From an uncultured Clostridium sp. (GTDB taxonomy: Bacteria > Bacillota > Clostridia > Lachnospirales > Lachnospiraceae): a stretch of 24,564 nt of DNA. The stretch is taken from positions 1 through 24,564 of the forward strand of contig CABQJA010000009.1 of the NCBI GenBank assembly GCA_902464345.1, written 5' to 3'. Shown here in pieces: positions 1-9,400 of the stretch. How positions within the stretch are numbered: the stretch's first letter is position 1; the number at the start of each line of letters is the position of its first letter. The position numbers and the translations under genes are program-made. The notes beneath the pieces are model-generated. The model did no database searches and was not told the origin of the DNA. It was given only the letters and a program-made list of their open reading frames with translations.

Positions 1-17
1 GAAAATATCCGCTGGTA

Positions 18-26
18 TGGTATAAT
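18..26 (+). promoter_or_regulatory. Extended -10 promoter element for hpf
   Basis: TGGTATAAT is a perfect extended -10 (TG-n-TATAAT). The -35 box would lie at or before the window start and cannot be seen. Transcription would start near position 33 and give a leader of about 110 nt ahead of hpf. The element overlaps a small ATGG/CCAT inverted repeat. Confidence 0.5.
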
Positions 27-61
27 AAATCCATAAGCAGCTCACAGGGCTTCTTATAGGT

Positions 62-114
62 GCATATGGCTGGCGGAGAAGGTCTTCCATATGCCGTCGA
101 GAGTGAAAGCTCTC
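62..114 (+). ncRNA. Structured 5' leader of hpf (two hairpins; raiA-hairpin-like candidate)
   Basis: Two hairpins follow each other. The first pairs 62-69 with 87-94 (GCATATGG/CCATATGC, 8 perfect bp) and can carry an inner stem 76-79/83-86 with a CUGGCG bulge on one side. The second pairs 99-104 with 109-114 and closes a GAAA tetraloop. Neither has a T run, so they are not terminators. Conserved leader RNAs upstream of raiA/hpf genes in Firmicutes are known as the raiA motif and the raiA-hairpin motif. That this is one of them is inferred from position and shape only. Confidence 0.45.
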
Positions 115-142
115 AATTATGACAGGTAAAGGAGTGGGCATT

Positions 143-670
143 ATGAACTACAGAATCAGCGGAAAAAACATTGAGGTTACAGAGGGGCTTCGGACAGCCG
201 TACAGGATAAGTTAAATAAACTTGAGAAGTACTTTACGGATGAAACAGAGGTACAGGTTACATTTTCTGTAGAGAAGGATAGACAGAAAATCGAGGTTAC
301 GATTCCTGTTAAGGGCAGCGTGATTCGTGCAGAGCAGGTAAGTGATGATATGTATGTGTCAATCGATCTGGTAGAGGAGGTTATCGAGAGACAGGTTAAT
401 CGTTATAAGAAGAAGTTAGTAGATCAGCAGCAGAATGCAGCATTTTTCCAGAAAGAGTTTCTGGAGGATGAGGATGTTGATGATGAAGAAATCCGTATTA
501 TCCGGAGTAAGAAGTTTGCTGTAAAACCAATGGATGCTGAAGAGGCTTGTATTCAGATGGAATTATTAGGACATAACTTCTTTGTATTCAGAAATGCTGA
601 GACAGATGAAGTAAATGTGGTCTATAAGAGAAAAGGAAATACATATGGTTTGATCGAACCGGAGTATTAA
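143..670 (+). CDS. hpf: Ribosome hibernation promoting factor, long form (HPF/RaiA, S30AE family)
   Basis: 175-residue protein that binds the 30S subunit and, in its long form, drives 70S dimerisation (100S) when growth slows. The N-terminal S30AE domain (about 1-100) opens with MNYRISGKNIEVTEGL. An acidic linker around residues 108-120 leads to the C-terminal dimerisation domain (about 120-172) ending in YGLIEPEY, typical of the long HPF of Firmicutes. I chose the ATG at 143 because AAAGGAG sits 8 nt upstream and the family starts there. An in-frame ATG at 119 has no ribosome binding site and would add eight unconserved residues. The gene is monocistronic: its own promoter and structured leader precede it and a strong terminator follows. 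Identity is secure. Confidence 0.96.
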   Translation: MNYRISGKNIEVTEGLRTAVQDKLNKLEKYFTDETEVQVTFSVEKDRQKIEVTIPVKGSVIRAEQVSDDMYVSIDLVEEVIERQVNRYKKKLVDQQQNAAFFQKEFLEDEDVDDEEIRIIRSKKFAVKPMDAEEACIQMELLGHNFFVFRNAETDEVNVVYKRKGNTYGLIEPEY

Positions 671-690
671 GTCGATCATGTGAGTCAGAA

Positions 691-726
691 AGGCAGTTCC
701 CGTCTGAAACGGGAACTGCTTTTTTT
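691..726 (+). terminator. Rho-independent terminator of hpf
   Basis: GCAGTTCCCGT (693-703) pairs with ACGGGAACTGC (709-719) around a 5-nt loop and is followed directly by seven T. A long GC-rich stem and T run make this a strong terminator between hpf and secA. Confidence 0.95.
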
Positions 727-727
727 C

Positions 728-756
728 TTGCACGAAAGAATCAATAGTGTTACAAT
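728..756 (+). promoter_or_regulatory. Sigma-A promoter of secA operon
   Basis: TTGCAC (728-733), a 17-nt spacer and TACAAT (751-756), with a TGT just before the -10 giving an extended -10. It lies immediately after the hpf terminator and 84 nt before the secA start. A perfect inverted repeat, TGTTAC-aat-GTAACA (748-762), covers the -10 and could be an operator. Confidence 0.75.
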
Positions 757-839
757 GTAACAGATTGTAAAGAACCATTCATTTGGTTTTGTGATGGATC
801 AGGAGAGAGACCGAAAAACTAAGTATAGGAGTTGTAGGA

Positions 840-3413
840 ATGAGTATTATAGAAAAAGTGTTTGGGACACATAGTGAGAAGGAATTAAAGAGAATTTATC
901 CTTTGGTAGACAAGATTGAAGCACTGGATTCTACGATGGCAGCCTTAAGTGATGAAGAACTGAGAGGCAAGACAGATGAGTTTAAGGCGAGACTGGCGAA
1001 GGGGGAAACGCTGGATGATCTGTTAGTAGAAGCATTTGCTACTGTGAGAGAAGCAGCATATCGTGTCCTGAAGATGAAGCATTACCGGGTACAGCTGATC
1101 GGTGGTATCGTTCTGCATCAGGGACGTATTGCAGAGATGAGAACCGGTGAAGGTAAGACATTGGTATCTACACTTCCGGCATATCTGAATGCACTGGAAG
1201 GCAAGGGTGTTCATATTGTAACGGTAAACGACTATCTGGCAAAGCGTGATGCTGAGTGGATGGGTCAGGTACATGAGTTCCTGGGGCTTAAGGTCGGAGT
1301 GATCCTGAACAGTTCAACCAATGATGAACGGCGGGAAGCATATAACTGTGATATTACATATATCACAAATAATGAATTAGGATTTGATTATCTTCGTGAT
1401 AATATGGTTATCTATAAGGAACAGCTGGTTCAGAGAGAGCTGCATTATGCAATCGTCGATGAGGTGGACTCCGTATTGATCGATGAGGCAAGAACTCCGT
1501 TGATCATTTCCGGACAGAGTGGAAAGTCTACGGATTTATACCGGATGTGTGATTATCTGGCACGCCGGATGCAGAAGGGTAGTTCCGACGGTGAGATCAC
1601 CAAGATGGATGCCCTGATGGGAACCGATATTGAAGAGGATGGAGATTTCCTGGTCAATGAGAAAGATAAGATCGTTATGCTGACTGCACAGGGTGTAAAG
1701 GAAGTCGAGAAGTTCTTCCACATTGATAACCTGGCAGATGCAGAGAATCTGGATATACAGCATAATATGATTCTGGCATTAAAGGCACATTATCTGATGT
1801 TCCGCGATAAGGATTATGTTGTAAAGGATGACGAGGTTCTGATCGTTGATGAATTTACCGGACGTATTATGCCGGGCCGTCGGTATTCGGATGGTCTTCA
1901 TCAGGCGATTGAGGCAAAGGAGAATGTTAAGGTTAAGCGTGAGAGTAAGACACTTGCTACGATCACGTTCCAGAACTTCTTTAATAAATATGCAAAGAAG
2001 GCCGGTATGACCGGTACAGCACAGACAGAGGAAACAGAGTTCCGTGAGATTTACGGTATGGATGTTATTGTGATTCCGACGAATTTACCGATTCGAAGAG
2101 TGGATCATGATGATGCAATGTTCCGGACCAAGCGTGAGAAGCTGAATGCAGTCGTAGAGTCTGTGAAGGAGTCTTATGAGAAGGGACAGCCGGTACTGGT
2201 TGGTACCGTCAGCATTGAAGGATCGGAAGAACTGAGCCGTATGCTGGTAAAGCAGGGCATTCCGCATAAGGTATTGAATGCGAAGTTCCATGAAATGGAG
2301 GCAGAGATCGTTGCAGATGCCGGACAGAAAAAGGCTGTTACCATTGCAACGAACATGGCAGGTCGTGGTACCGATATTAAGCTTGGCGAGGGTGTTCTGG
2401 AACTGGGCGGATTAAAGATCATCGGTACAGAACGTCATGAGTCCAGACGTATCGATAATCAGCTTCGTGGACGTGCCGGTCGACAGGGTGATATTGGTGA
2501 ATCCAAGTTCTATCTGTCTATGGAGGATGATCTGATGCGGTTATTTGGTTCCGAGCGGATCATGACAATGATGGATCAGTTAAATGTACCGGAAGGGGAA
2601 GAGATTCATCACAAGATGCTTACCAAGGCTGTAGAGCGGGCACAGAAGAAGATTGAGAATAATAACTTTGGTATTCGTCGTAATCTGATGAAATATGATG
2701 AAGTTAATAATGAGCAGCGAGAGATCATTTATGCAGAGCGTCGGCGTGTATTAAACGGAGAAAACATGCGTGATGTTGTGTTTAACATGATGATGGATAC
2801 CGTGGATTCCTGCGTGGATCAGACAATCATGAGCGGAACGGATGCGGCGGAATGGGATATCCGTGCACTGAATGAGCTTCTGATACCGATCGTTCCGATG
2901 GATCCGATAGAGCTGACAGAGGAAGAGAAGTCAACCGGCGATGTGAAGAAGTTAAAGCAGCGCCTGAAGGAGATTACAGCGAAGCTGTATGAAGAGAAGG
3001 AAAGCGAGTTCCAGCAGGAGGAGCAGATCCGAGAATTAGAGCGGGTTATCTTATTAAAGGTAATTGACCGCAAGTGGATGGATCATATTGATGATATGTC
3101 ACAGCTCAGACAGAGCATCGGTCTGCAGGCATATGGACAGAAGGATCCGGTTATTGAATATAAGTATGCCGGCTATGATATGTTCCAGGAAATGACAAAG
3201 GCGATTAAGCAGGATACGACCAGATTGCTGTTACATGTACGTGTTGAGCAGAAGATTGAACGTGAGCAGGTAGCAAAGGCAACCGGAACCAATAAGGATG
3301 ATACGGTAGCCAAGGGACCAATTCGGAGAAAAGAAGCTAAGATCGGAAGAAATGATCCATGTCCATGCGGTTCCGGACTGAAGTATAAGCAGTGCTGCGG
3401 ACGTGGTAAATGA
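840..3413 (+). CDS. secA: Preprotein translocase ATPase SecA
   Basis: 857-residue motor ATPase that drives unfolded preproteins through the SecYEG channel at the membrane. Visible in order: DEAD-type motor with Walker A GEGKT at residues 103-107 and Walker B DEVD at 207-210, the preprotein cross-linking insert, the second nucleotide-binding fold with the MAGRGTDIKL motif, helical wing/scaffold, and a C-terminal zinc-binding tail CPCGSGLKYKQCC, the SecB/ribosome-contacting motif (CXCX8CC). TAGGAG lies 8 nt before the ATG. Length is normal for Firmicutes. It is first in a likely operon with prfB, whose GTG lies 45 nt after the stop. Identity is secure. Confidence 0.98.
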   Translation: MSIIEKVFGTHSEKELKRIYPLVDKIEALDSTMAALSDEELRGKTDEFKARLAKGETLDDLLVEAFATVREAAYRVLKMKHYRVQLIGGIVLHQGRIAEMRTGEGKTLVSTLPAYLNALEGKGVHIVTVNDYLAKRDAEWMGQVHEFLGLKVGVILNSSTNDERREAYNCDITYITNNELGFDYLRDNMVIYKEQLVQRELHYAIVDEVDSVLIDEARTPLIISGQSGKSTDLYRMCDYLARRMQKGSSDGEITKMDALMGTDIEEDGDFLVNEKDKIVMLTAQGVKEVEKFFHIDNLADAENLDIQHNMILALKAHYLMFRDKDYVVKDDEVLIVDEFTGRIMPGRRYSDGLHQAIEAKENVKVKRESKTLATITFQNFFNKYAKKAGMTGTAQTEETEFREIYGMDVIVIPTNLPIRRVDHDDAMFRTKREKLNAVVESVKESYEKGQPVLVGTVSIEGSEELSRMLVKQGIPHKVLNAKFHEMEAEIVADAGQKKAVTIATNMAGRGTDIKLGEGVLELGGLKIIGTERHESRRIDNQLRGRAGRQGDIGESKFYLSMEDDLMRLFGSERIMTMMDQLNVPEGEEIHHKMLTKAVERAQKKIENNNFGIRRNLMKYDEVNNEQREIIYAERRRVLNGENMRDVVFNMMMDTVDSCVDQTIMSGTDAAEWDIRALNELLIPIVPMDPIELTEEEKSTGDVKKLKQRLKEITAKLYEEKESEFQQEEQIRELERVILLKVIDRKWMDHIDDMSQLRQSIGLQAYGQKDPVIEYKYAGYDMFQEMTKAIKQDTTRLLLHVRVEQKIEREQVAKATGTNKDDTVAKGPIRRKEAKIGRNDPCPCGSGLKYKQCCGRGK

Positions 3414-3458
3414 TTCCAAAACAGCAATTAATATCAGAAAATAAAGTAGGTGAGAGTA

Positions 3459-4584
3459 GTGATCGAGTTAGATCAGGTTCGATTTGAACTGAAAAACTAT
3501 CGTACACCACTGGCGGAAGTAAGGGATTCACTTTGACATCCCTTATCTGAAGGATGAGTTGGAAAAGTACGATTATCAGATGCAGGAACCGGGATTCTGG
3601 GATGATGTGGAGAAGTCCCAGGAGACTATGAAAAAGGTGAAAGCACTGAAGGATACCGTAGAGAATTTTGAAGCATTGGAGCAGGAATACGAGGATATCG
3701 ATACTATGATCCAGATGGCTGAGGAGGAGAATGAGCCGGAGCTTGTGCCGGAGATTCAGGAGATGCTTCAGAAATTTATAACCGATTTTGATGCTTTACG
3801 GATACGGACATTATTGTCCGGCGAATTTGACCGGGAGAATGCGGTCGTGACACTGCATGCAGGAACCGGCGGAACAGAGGCCTGCGACTGGGTAAGTATG
3901 TTATATCGTATGTATACCCGATGGGCGGAGAAAAAGGGTTTTCAGGTAGAAGTCCTGGATTATCTGGATGGAGAAGAAGCCGGAATCAAATCCGTAACAT
4001 TCCAGGTGAATGGAGAGAATGCATTTGGCTATCTGAAGTCAGAGAAGGGTGTACACCGTCTGGTGCGGATATCACCGTTTAATGCAGCTGGTAAGCGCCA
4101 GACTTCTTTTGCATCCTGTGATGTTATGCCGGATATAGAGGAAGATTTGGAAGTAGAGATCAATGAAGATGATCTGCGGATCGATACGTACCGATCAAGC
4201 GGTGCAGGCGGTCAGCATATTAATAAAACATCTTCGGCGGTCAGAATTACACATATCCCGACAGGGATAGTGGTACAGTGTCAGAATGAGCGCTCACAGC
4301 ATAGTAATAAAGACCGTGCCATGAAGATGTTAAAAGCAAAGCTTTATATGATCAAGCAACAGGAAAACCTGGAGAAGATATCGGATATCCGGGGCGAAGT
4401 ACTTGATAATACATGGGGCAGTCAGATTCGGTCTTATGTGATGCAGCCGTATACGATGGTGAAGGATCACCGGACAAATGCAGAATCGGGAAATGTAAGT
4501 GCAGTTCTGGATGGCGATATTGATTTGTTTATTAATGCATATCTGAAGTGGTCTAATACAAATCGTGATGCAGTACAGGATTAA
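3459..4584 (+). CDS. prfB: Peptide chain release factor 2 (RF2), with programmed +1 frameshift
   Basis: RF2 reads UGA and UAA stop codons and triggers peptide release. Frame 0 runs from GTG 3459 (AGGTGAG just upstream) for 25 codons ending RDSL, then meets an in-frame UGA at 3534-3536. The site reads CTT TGA C, the classic RF2 autoregulatory slip: the ribosome moves +1 on CTT and continues with GAC at 3535, giving 374 residues in total. A Shine-Dalgarno-like AAGGGA (3521-3526) precedes the slip site. Domain 2 carries the SPF tripeptide that recognises UGA, and domain 3 the catalytic GGQ within GAGGQHINKT. Low RF2 favours frameshifting and so raises RF2. An upstream in-frame GTG at 3450 is less likely because it overlaps the ribosome binding site. 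Confidence 0.96.
3521..3537 (+). promoter_or_regulatory. RF2 programmed +1 frameshift site
   Basis: Internal Shine-Dalgarno-like AAGGGA, a short spacer, then CTTTGAC. Peptidyl-tRNA slips from CTT to TTT and decodes GAC instead of UGA. The protein matches RF2 on both sides of the break, so this is regulation and not a damaged gene. The spacer between the purine run and CTT is 4-5 nt, longer than the 3 nt of the E. coli site. Confidence 0.93.
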
Positions 4585-4607
4585 AACAGGGGAACAGGAG
4601 TGATGGT

Positions 4608-5072
4608 ATGAGCGAAGAGAAACATGTAGTATTCCGCTTAGGGAATGAGAAATACAGTATGAATATTGCATATGTAAAAGCAATCGAAGAACAATATTCG
4701 ATTATTCCGCTTCCGGATGCTCCGGAGAATGTAAAAGGAATGATCAATCTTCGGGGAGAAATCATTCCGGTCTACAGTCTTCGGTCGCGGTTTCATATGG
4801 AAGAGATTGAAAAGACCAGAGATACCCAGCTTCTGATCGCGATGGCTGATAATATACAGATTGCATTTGAGGTGGATCAGGTTATAGGGATTGAAACGAT
4901 TGAAGAGGAGAACAGAAGGGAGATACCGGTTGTGATCCGTGGAGAATCGACCGGATATATCGGTGGAATTCTGAACATCCGGGATCAGATCGTTGTAGAA
5001 ATATCAGTTGCCAATATAATGTCAGAAAGTGAATGGGCAGACATTGAACAATTGATGAGAGAGCATGAGTAA
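4608..5072 (+). CDS. Stand-alone CheW-like domain protein
   Basis: 154-residue protein made of one CheW domain. CheW couples methyl-accepting chemoreceptors to the kinase CheA in the cytoplasm. Family marks are the PLPDAPENVKGMINLRG segment (about residues 35-51), then IIPVYSLRSRF, and the later GYIGGILNIRDQIVVEI strand. No CheA, CheY or receptor gene is in the window, so this is an orphan copy sitting between prfB and hom. AGGAG lies 7 nt before the ATG, and the gene follows prfB by 23 nt, so it is probably cotranscribed. It may serve chemotaxis in a motile host or a non-chemotactic array. The sequence does not decide between these, so I give no symbol. Confidence 0.88.
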   Translation: MSEEKHVVFRLGNEKYSMNIAYVKAIEEQYSIIPLPDAPENVKGMINLRGEIIPVYSLRSRFHMEEIEKTRDTQLLIAMADNIQIAFEVDQVIGIETIEEENRREIPVVIRGESTGYIGGILNIRDQIVVEISVANIMSESEWADIEQLMREHE

Positions 5073-5120
5073 AACCCGGCACAACAGTGCCTGAATAAAG
5101 ACAAAAAGGAGAAACAAGAG

Positions 5121-6344
5121 ATGATAAACATTGCGGTATTAGGCTATGGTACAGTTGGTTCCGGAGTCGTAGAAGTTATACAGACCAATCAGGAGATTGT
5201 AAATAAGCGGGCAGGTCAGGAAGTAAATATTAAATATGTATTGGACCTGCGTGAATTCGAAGGAGATCCGATCCAGAAGATTCTGGTTCATGATTATGAT
5301 ACAATTCTGAATGATAAGGACGTCAAAGTAGTTGTTGAAGTAATGGGTGGTGTAGAGCCGGCGCATACCTTTGTGAAGCAGGCACTGGAAAACGGAAAGA
5401 GCGTATGTACCTCTAATAAAGAAATGGTTGCAAAATACGGTGCTGAGCTGATTCAGATTGCAGAAGACAATAATGTGAATTTCCTGTATGAAGCAAGTGT
5501 TGGCGGTGGTATACCGATCATCCGGCCGTTAACCAGTTCCCTGACCTGTGATGATATTACTGAGGTTTCAGGAATTTTAAATGGTACTACAAATTATATC
5601 CTGACTAAGATGCGTGACGAAGGGGCTGCATTTGCAGATGTACTGCGGGAAGCACAGGAGAAAGGATATGCGGAGCGGAATCCGGAAGCAGATATCGAAG
5701 GATATGATGCCTGCCGTAAGATCGCAATCTTAACTTCTTTGGTATGTGGTCAGCAGGTTGATTATGAGGATGTGCATACAGAAGGTATTACAAAGATTAC
5801 AGAAAAAGATTTCTTATATGCGAAGGCATTAAAGGGTTCTATTAAATTATTGGGAACCTATCAGCGTATGGATGGAAAAGCATATGTAATGGTTGCACCG
5901 ATGATCGTGAGTGAAAAACATCCGTTATATCATGTAGATGGTGTGTTTAATGCAATTTTTGTTCACGGCAATATGTTAGATGATGCTATGTTCTATGGAC
6001 GGGGAGCCGGAAAGCTGCCGACAGCCAGTGCAGTAGTATCTGATGTGGTAGATGAAGTAAAGCATATGGGGAAAAACATTATGCAGATTTGGGAACCCGG
6101 TAAATTAGAGCTGGGCAACTTTGATGAGTGGAAGCATAGATTCCTGGTGCGGATTCAGTCTGCAGATATTGATGACGTAGATATGGAGGATGTAAAAGAA
6201 GCATTTGGTGACGTATTATATATCAAGGCACCGGGTGTTGAGAATGAGACCGCATTTGTTACAACTCCGATCGAAGAAGGAAAGTTCAGAGAAGCAATCC
6301 AGAAGTTTAGTGGCGTTCTGAATACAGTACGTGTAGGATTTTAA
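5121..6344 (+). CDS. hom: Homoserine dehydrogenase
   Basis: 407-residue NAD(P)-dependent enzyme that reduces aspartate semialdehyde to homoserine, the branch point to threonine and methionine. The N-terminal Rossmann fold shows GYGTVGSG at 8-15 and the conserved SNK ending at Lys100. The catalytic domain shows GILNGTTNYIL (151-161) and NPEADIEGYDACRK ending at Lys200, a conserved catalytic lysine. From about residue 340 the FLVRIQSAD segment begins an ACT-like regulatory domain, so feedback control by threonine is plausible. AAGGAG lies 9 nt before the ATG. A small hairpin without a T run (5078-5091) separates it from the cheW-like gene. It is last in the secA operon and followed by a long hairpin. 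Confidence 0.95.
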   Translation: MINIAVLGYGTVGSGVVEVIQTNQEIVNKRAGQEVNIKYVLDLREFEGDPIQKILVHDYDTILNDKDVKVVVEVMGGVEPAHTFVKQALENGKSVCTSNKEMVAKYGAELIQIAEDNNVNFLYEASVGGGIPIIRPLTSSLTCDDITEVSGILNGTTNYILTKMRDEGAAFADVLREAQEKGYAERNPEADIEGYDACRKIAILTSLVCGQQVDYEDVHTEGITKITEKDFLYAKALKGSIKLLGTYQRMDGKAYVMVAPMIVSEKHPLYHVDGVFNAIFVHGNMLDDAMFYGRGAGKLPTASAVVSDVVDEVKHMGKNIMQIWEPGKLELGNFDEWKHRFLVRIQSADIDDVDMEDVKEAFGDVLYIKAPGVENETAFVTTPIEEGKFREAIQKFSGVLNTVRVGF

Positions 6345-6391
6345 GACATACAATATAGAAAGATAATAATAGATAGTAAGTGAAGTGGAAG

Positions 6392-6433
6392 AAATATCCG
6401 GATATTTAAGATGGTTAAATATTCGGATATTTT
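6392..6433 (+). terminator. Long AT-rich inverted repeat after hom (terminator-like)
   Basis: An 18-bp stem (6392-6409 with 6415-6432, one G-U pair) around a 5-nt loop, followed by only a short T run. It probably ends or weakens transcription from hom. Each arm contains ATATCCGGATAT or a one-base variant, itself a palindrome, so the element could also bind a dimeric protein. It lies 26 nt before the next start codon, so that gene is read either through the hairpin or from a promoter I cannot place. Confidence 0.55.
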
Positions 6434-6458
6434 GGACTATAAAACAAAGGAGGAGACT

Positions 6459-9400
6459 ATGAAAAGACATTATCTGAAACAAGTAATAGCAGCAACGTTA
6501 AGTGTAGCAATGATACTGACGACGATGCCTGCTGCCAAAGATGGAACAGCAGTTTATGCAGAAGAACTGCAGGAATCCGGCAATGAGTCAGAAAATATAG
6601 ACTACAGTATTATGGATACATCGGAAATGATAGGGGAAGCTGTCCAGAATGACAGAAGTGCATCGGAAGCAGAGGTGTTAACAGATGCATATATAGCTCC
6701 GAATGGTGGAACAGCAGACATGCAGGCAGAGGAAATGCCGAAAGCACCACAGGGATATCAGTTGGAAGGATCGACAGGAGAAGAAACTGTAGTAACTGAA
6801 GACACAGAACCTGAGGAAGAGACACCGGCAACCACGGAAGAAGTGCTGACCGAGGAAGAAGCATCAGTAACCACGGAAGAAGTGCCGACTGAGGAAGAGA
6901 CATCAGTAACTACGGAAGAAGTGCCGACCGAGGAAGAGACATCAGCAACCACGGAAGAAGTGCCGACTGAGAAAGAGACATCAGCAACCGCGGAAGAAGT
7001 GCCGATCGAGGAAGAGACATCAGCAACCACGGAAGAAGTGCCGATCGAGGAAGAGACATCAGTAACCACGGAAGAAGTGATAACTGAGGAGGAACAACCG
7101 GTAATATCTGCGACGACAGTAGATATGTATCCGGAGGTGGCCGGCGGTACCTGTGGTGAGAAACTGACGTGGAGTTTGTCTAATGGTACGTTAACGATTA
7201 AAGGAACCGGTGCCATGACTGAGTATAGTTATGATAATCGTCCATGGGAGAATGACATAAATAGTATCAAGAAGGTTGTAATCCAGAATGGAGTAACAAC
7301 GATTTCGCCATATGCATTTTATAAATGTGAGAAACTGCAGTCGGTTACAATTCCGCAGAGTGTTCAGACAATTGGAAAAATACTATTTGCAGAATGTGCG
7401 GCGCTGAAAACTGTATCCCTTCCGGCAAAAGTGACGACAATTCCATACGCTTGTTTTGCAAACTGTACAGAGTTGCAGAGCATAGAAATGCCGGGCGTAA
7501 CGACGATTGATGATTACGCTTTTCAGGGGTTGAATATGCCAAGTATGCAGATTGGGAAAAAGGTAACCAAGATTTCATATCTGGCATTTGCCTCAGCCAG
7601 GATTAAAGCATATACAGTGGAAAACGGAAATCCGGTATATACATCGAAAAATGGAGTGATTTACGCAGATAAGGGAAAGACATTATATGCATATCCAGCG
7701 GGTTCCACTGCGAGCAGCTTTGCAATTCCTTCCGGCGTGACAAAAATCGGAGATGCAGCATTTATAAGTGCCAAATATCTGATGGCAGTGACATTCCCAT
7801 CTTCCGTGAAAACTCTGGGAGCCAGTGCATTTCAGGGGAGCGGATTGCGCTCAGTGACGATTCCGGATACGGTCACGTCAGTGGATAATTTTACATTTTA
7901 TGAGGCTGGTGTAAAGACAGTGACATTTGGAAAAGGCTTAAAGACGACAGCCTATGAGATGTTTGAGAAATGCAGAGAACTGGAAACGATTAATTTTGGT
8001 GGCATTCAGGAGCTAGATGCACGGACATTTGCATATTGTAGTAGTCTGGAAAATGTTACGATTCCGGCCGGAGTCAAGAGAATCGGCAATGGTACATTTG
8101 GCGAATGCTGGATGCTGGAAACGGTAACGATTCAGGGAACATTGGATTGCATTCCGTTTCAGGCGTTTTTGAATTGTTCATCACTTAAGAATGTGGTTAT
8201 TACAGGAAAGGTGCCGGATATTTACAGAGCGTCCTTCTTAGGATGTCGCAGCTTGAAATCAATTACCCTGCCAAAGACGACAACATACGTACATCCTTGG
8301 GCATTCGAAACAGGAACAGAGATTCATTGTTTGAACGCAGCTATGAAACCATTCGGAAAACATGGTTATCGACAGCTGGATACGGTCAGTATCAATGGTA
8401 AATATTACTATTCAAAAGCTTATGAAGTGCTGGATCTGGTGAATCGGGAACGTGCGAAAAACGGTCTGGGTAAGCTATATATGAATCAGGAATTACTGGA
8501 GACGGCCATGACAAGAGCCGGAGAGACCGCAGTCTGTTTCTCGCATACCAGACCGGACAGTTCGCTCTGCTTTGAGCTGAACATGGATATGAGCGCAGAA
8601 AATATTGCAGCAGGTCAGACCAGTGCAGCCGCCGCTATGGATAGCTGGATGAATTCACAGGGACACCGGGAAAACATCTTGTCAAAAGAAGTTTCCAACA
8701 TCGGAATCGGATGTTTTTATCATAACGGTACTTACTATTGGGTACAGTGCTTCGGAACAGGATCCGATAGCGGCAATTGTAAGAAACCGGCAGATGCATC
8801 AAAGACGCAGACGATTCAGATCGCTGACAGTACGTTTTCGGATGCAAGCATCGGTGACGGGATAAGCTTCTCATTTGGCGAACCAAAAGAATATTCTTAT
8901 AGTATGAAGCTGGTACCGGAGACAACGGTGCTTTCCAAGGGACAGACAACAAAGGTAAAAGTACTGTTAAAGAATGCCGGGACAGACTACTGGTATGCGA
9001 CATTGAACAATTCCGGTATTACGTGGAGCAGCTCAGACCAGAGTACCATGGCTGTATCTGCAGGAAAAGTGACAGCGAAAAAAGATGGTACCGCAACGAT
9101 CAAAGCGAGTCTGAAATATTACTCGGCAAAGGTGAATGTCGGTTCAAAACAACTTACAAAAGTAGAACAGTTTGTTTCGCGGTTATATACCAAGTGCCTG
9201 AAGCGGAGTCTGGATACCGATGGATTAAAGTACTGGAATGACATGCTGGTTTCAAAACAGAAGAGTGGTGCAGAAGTCGGTTATGGATTTGTATTCAGTG
9301 ATGAATATAAGGCTAAGAAGACAACAGATAAACAGTTTATTACGATGCTCTATCAGGTGTTTATGGACAGAGAACCGGATCAGGCGGGGCTTACATATTG

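Noticed and set aside
3459..3536. prfB as a pseudogene because of an in-frame stop
   Set aside because: The stop is UGA inside CTTTGAC after a Shine-Dalgarno-like run, and both sides match RF2, so it is the known programmed frameshift.
6411..6458. ATG at 6411 as start of the surface protein
   Set aside because: It lies in the hairpin loop, lacks a ribosome binding site and would place 16 residues before a standard signal peptide that has AAAGGAGGAG ahead of its own ATG.
6831..7103. CRISPR-like array from regular repeats
   Set aside because: The 39-bp units are contiguous with no spacers and in frame within a coding sequence.
6758..7216. Minus-strand 152-codon open frame rich in Ser and Val
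   Set aside because: It is the antisense of the 39-bp Glu/Thr repeat, which leaves the opposite strand open by composition. No ribosome binding site and no resemblance to a known protein.
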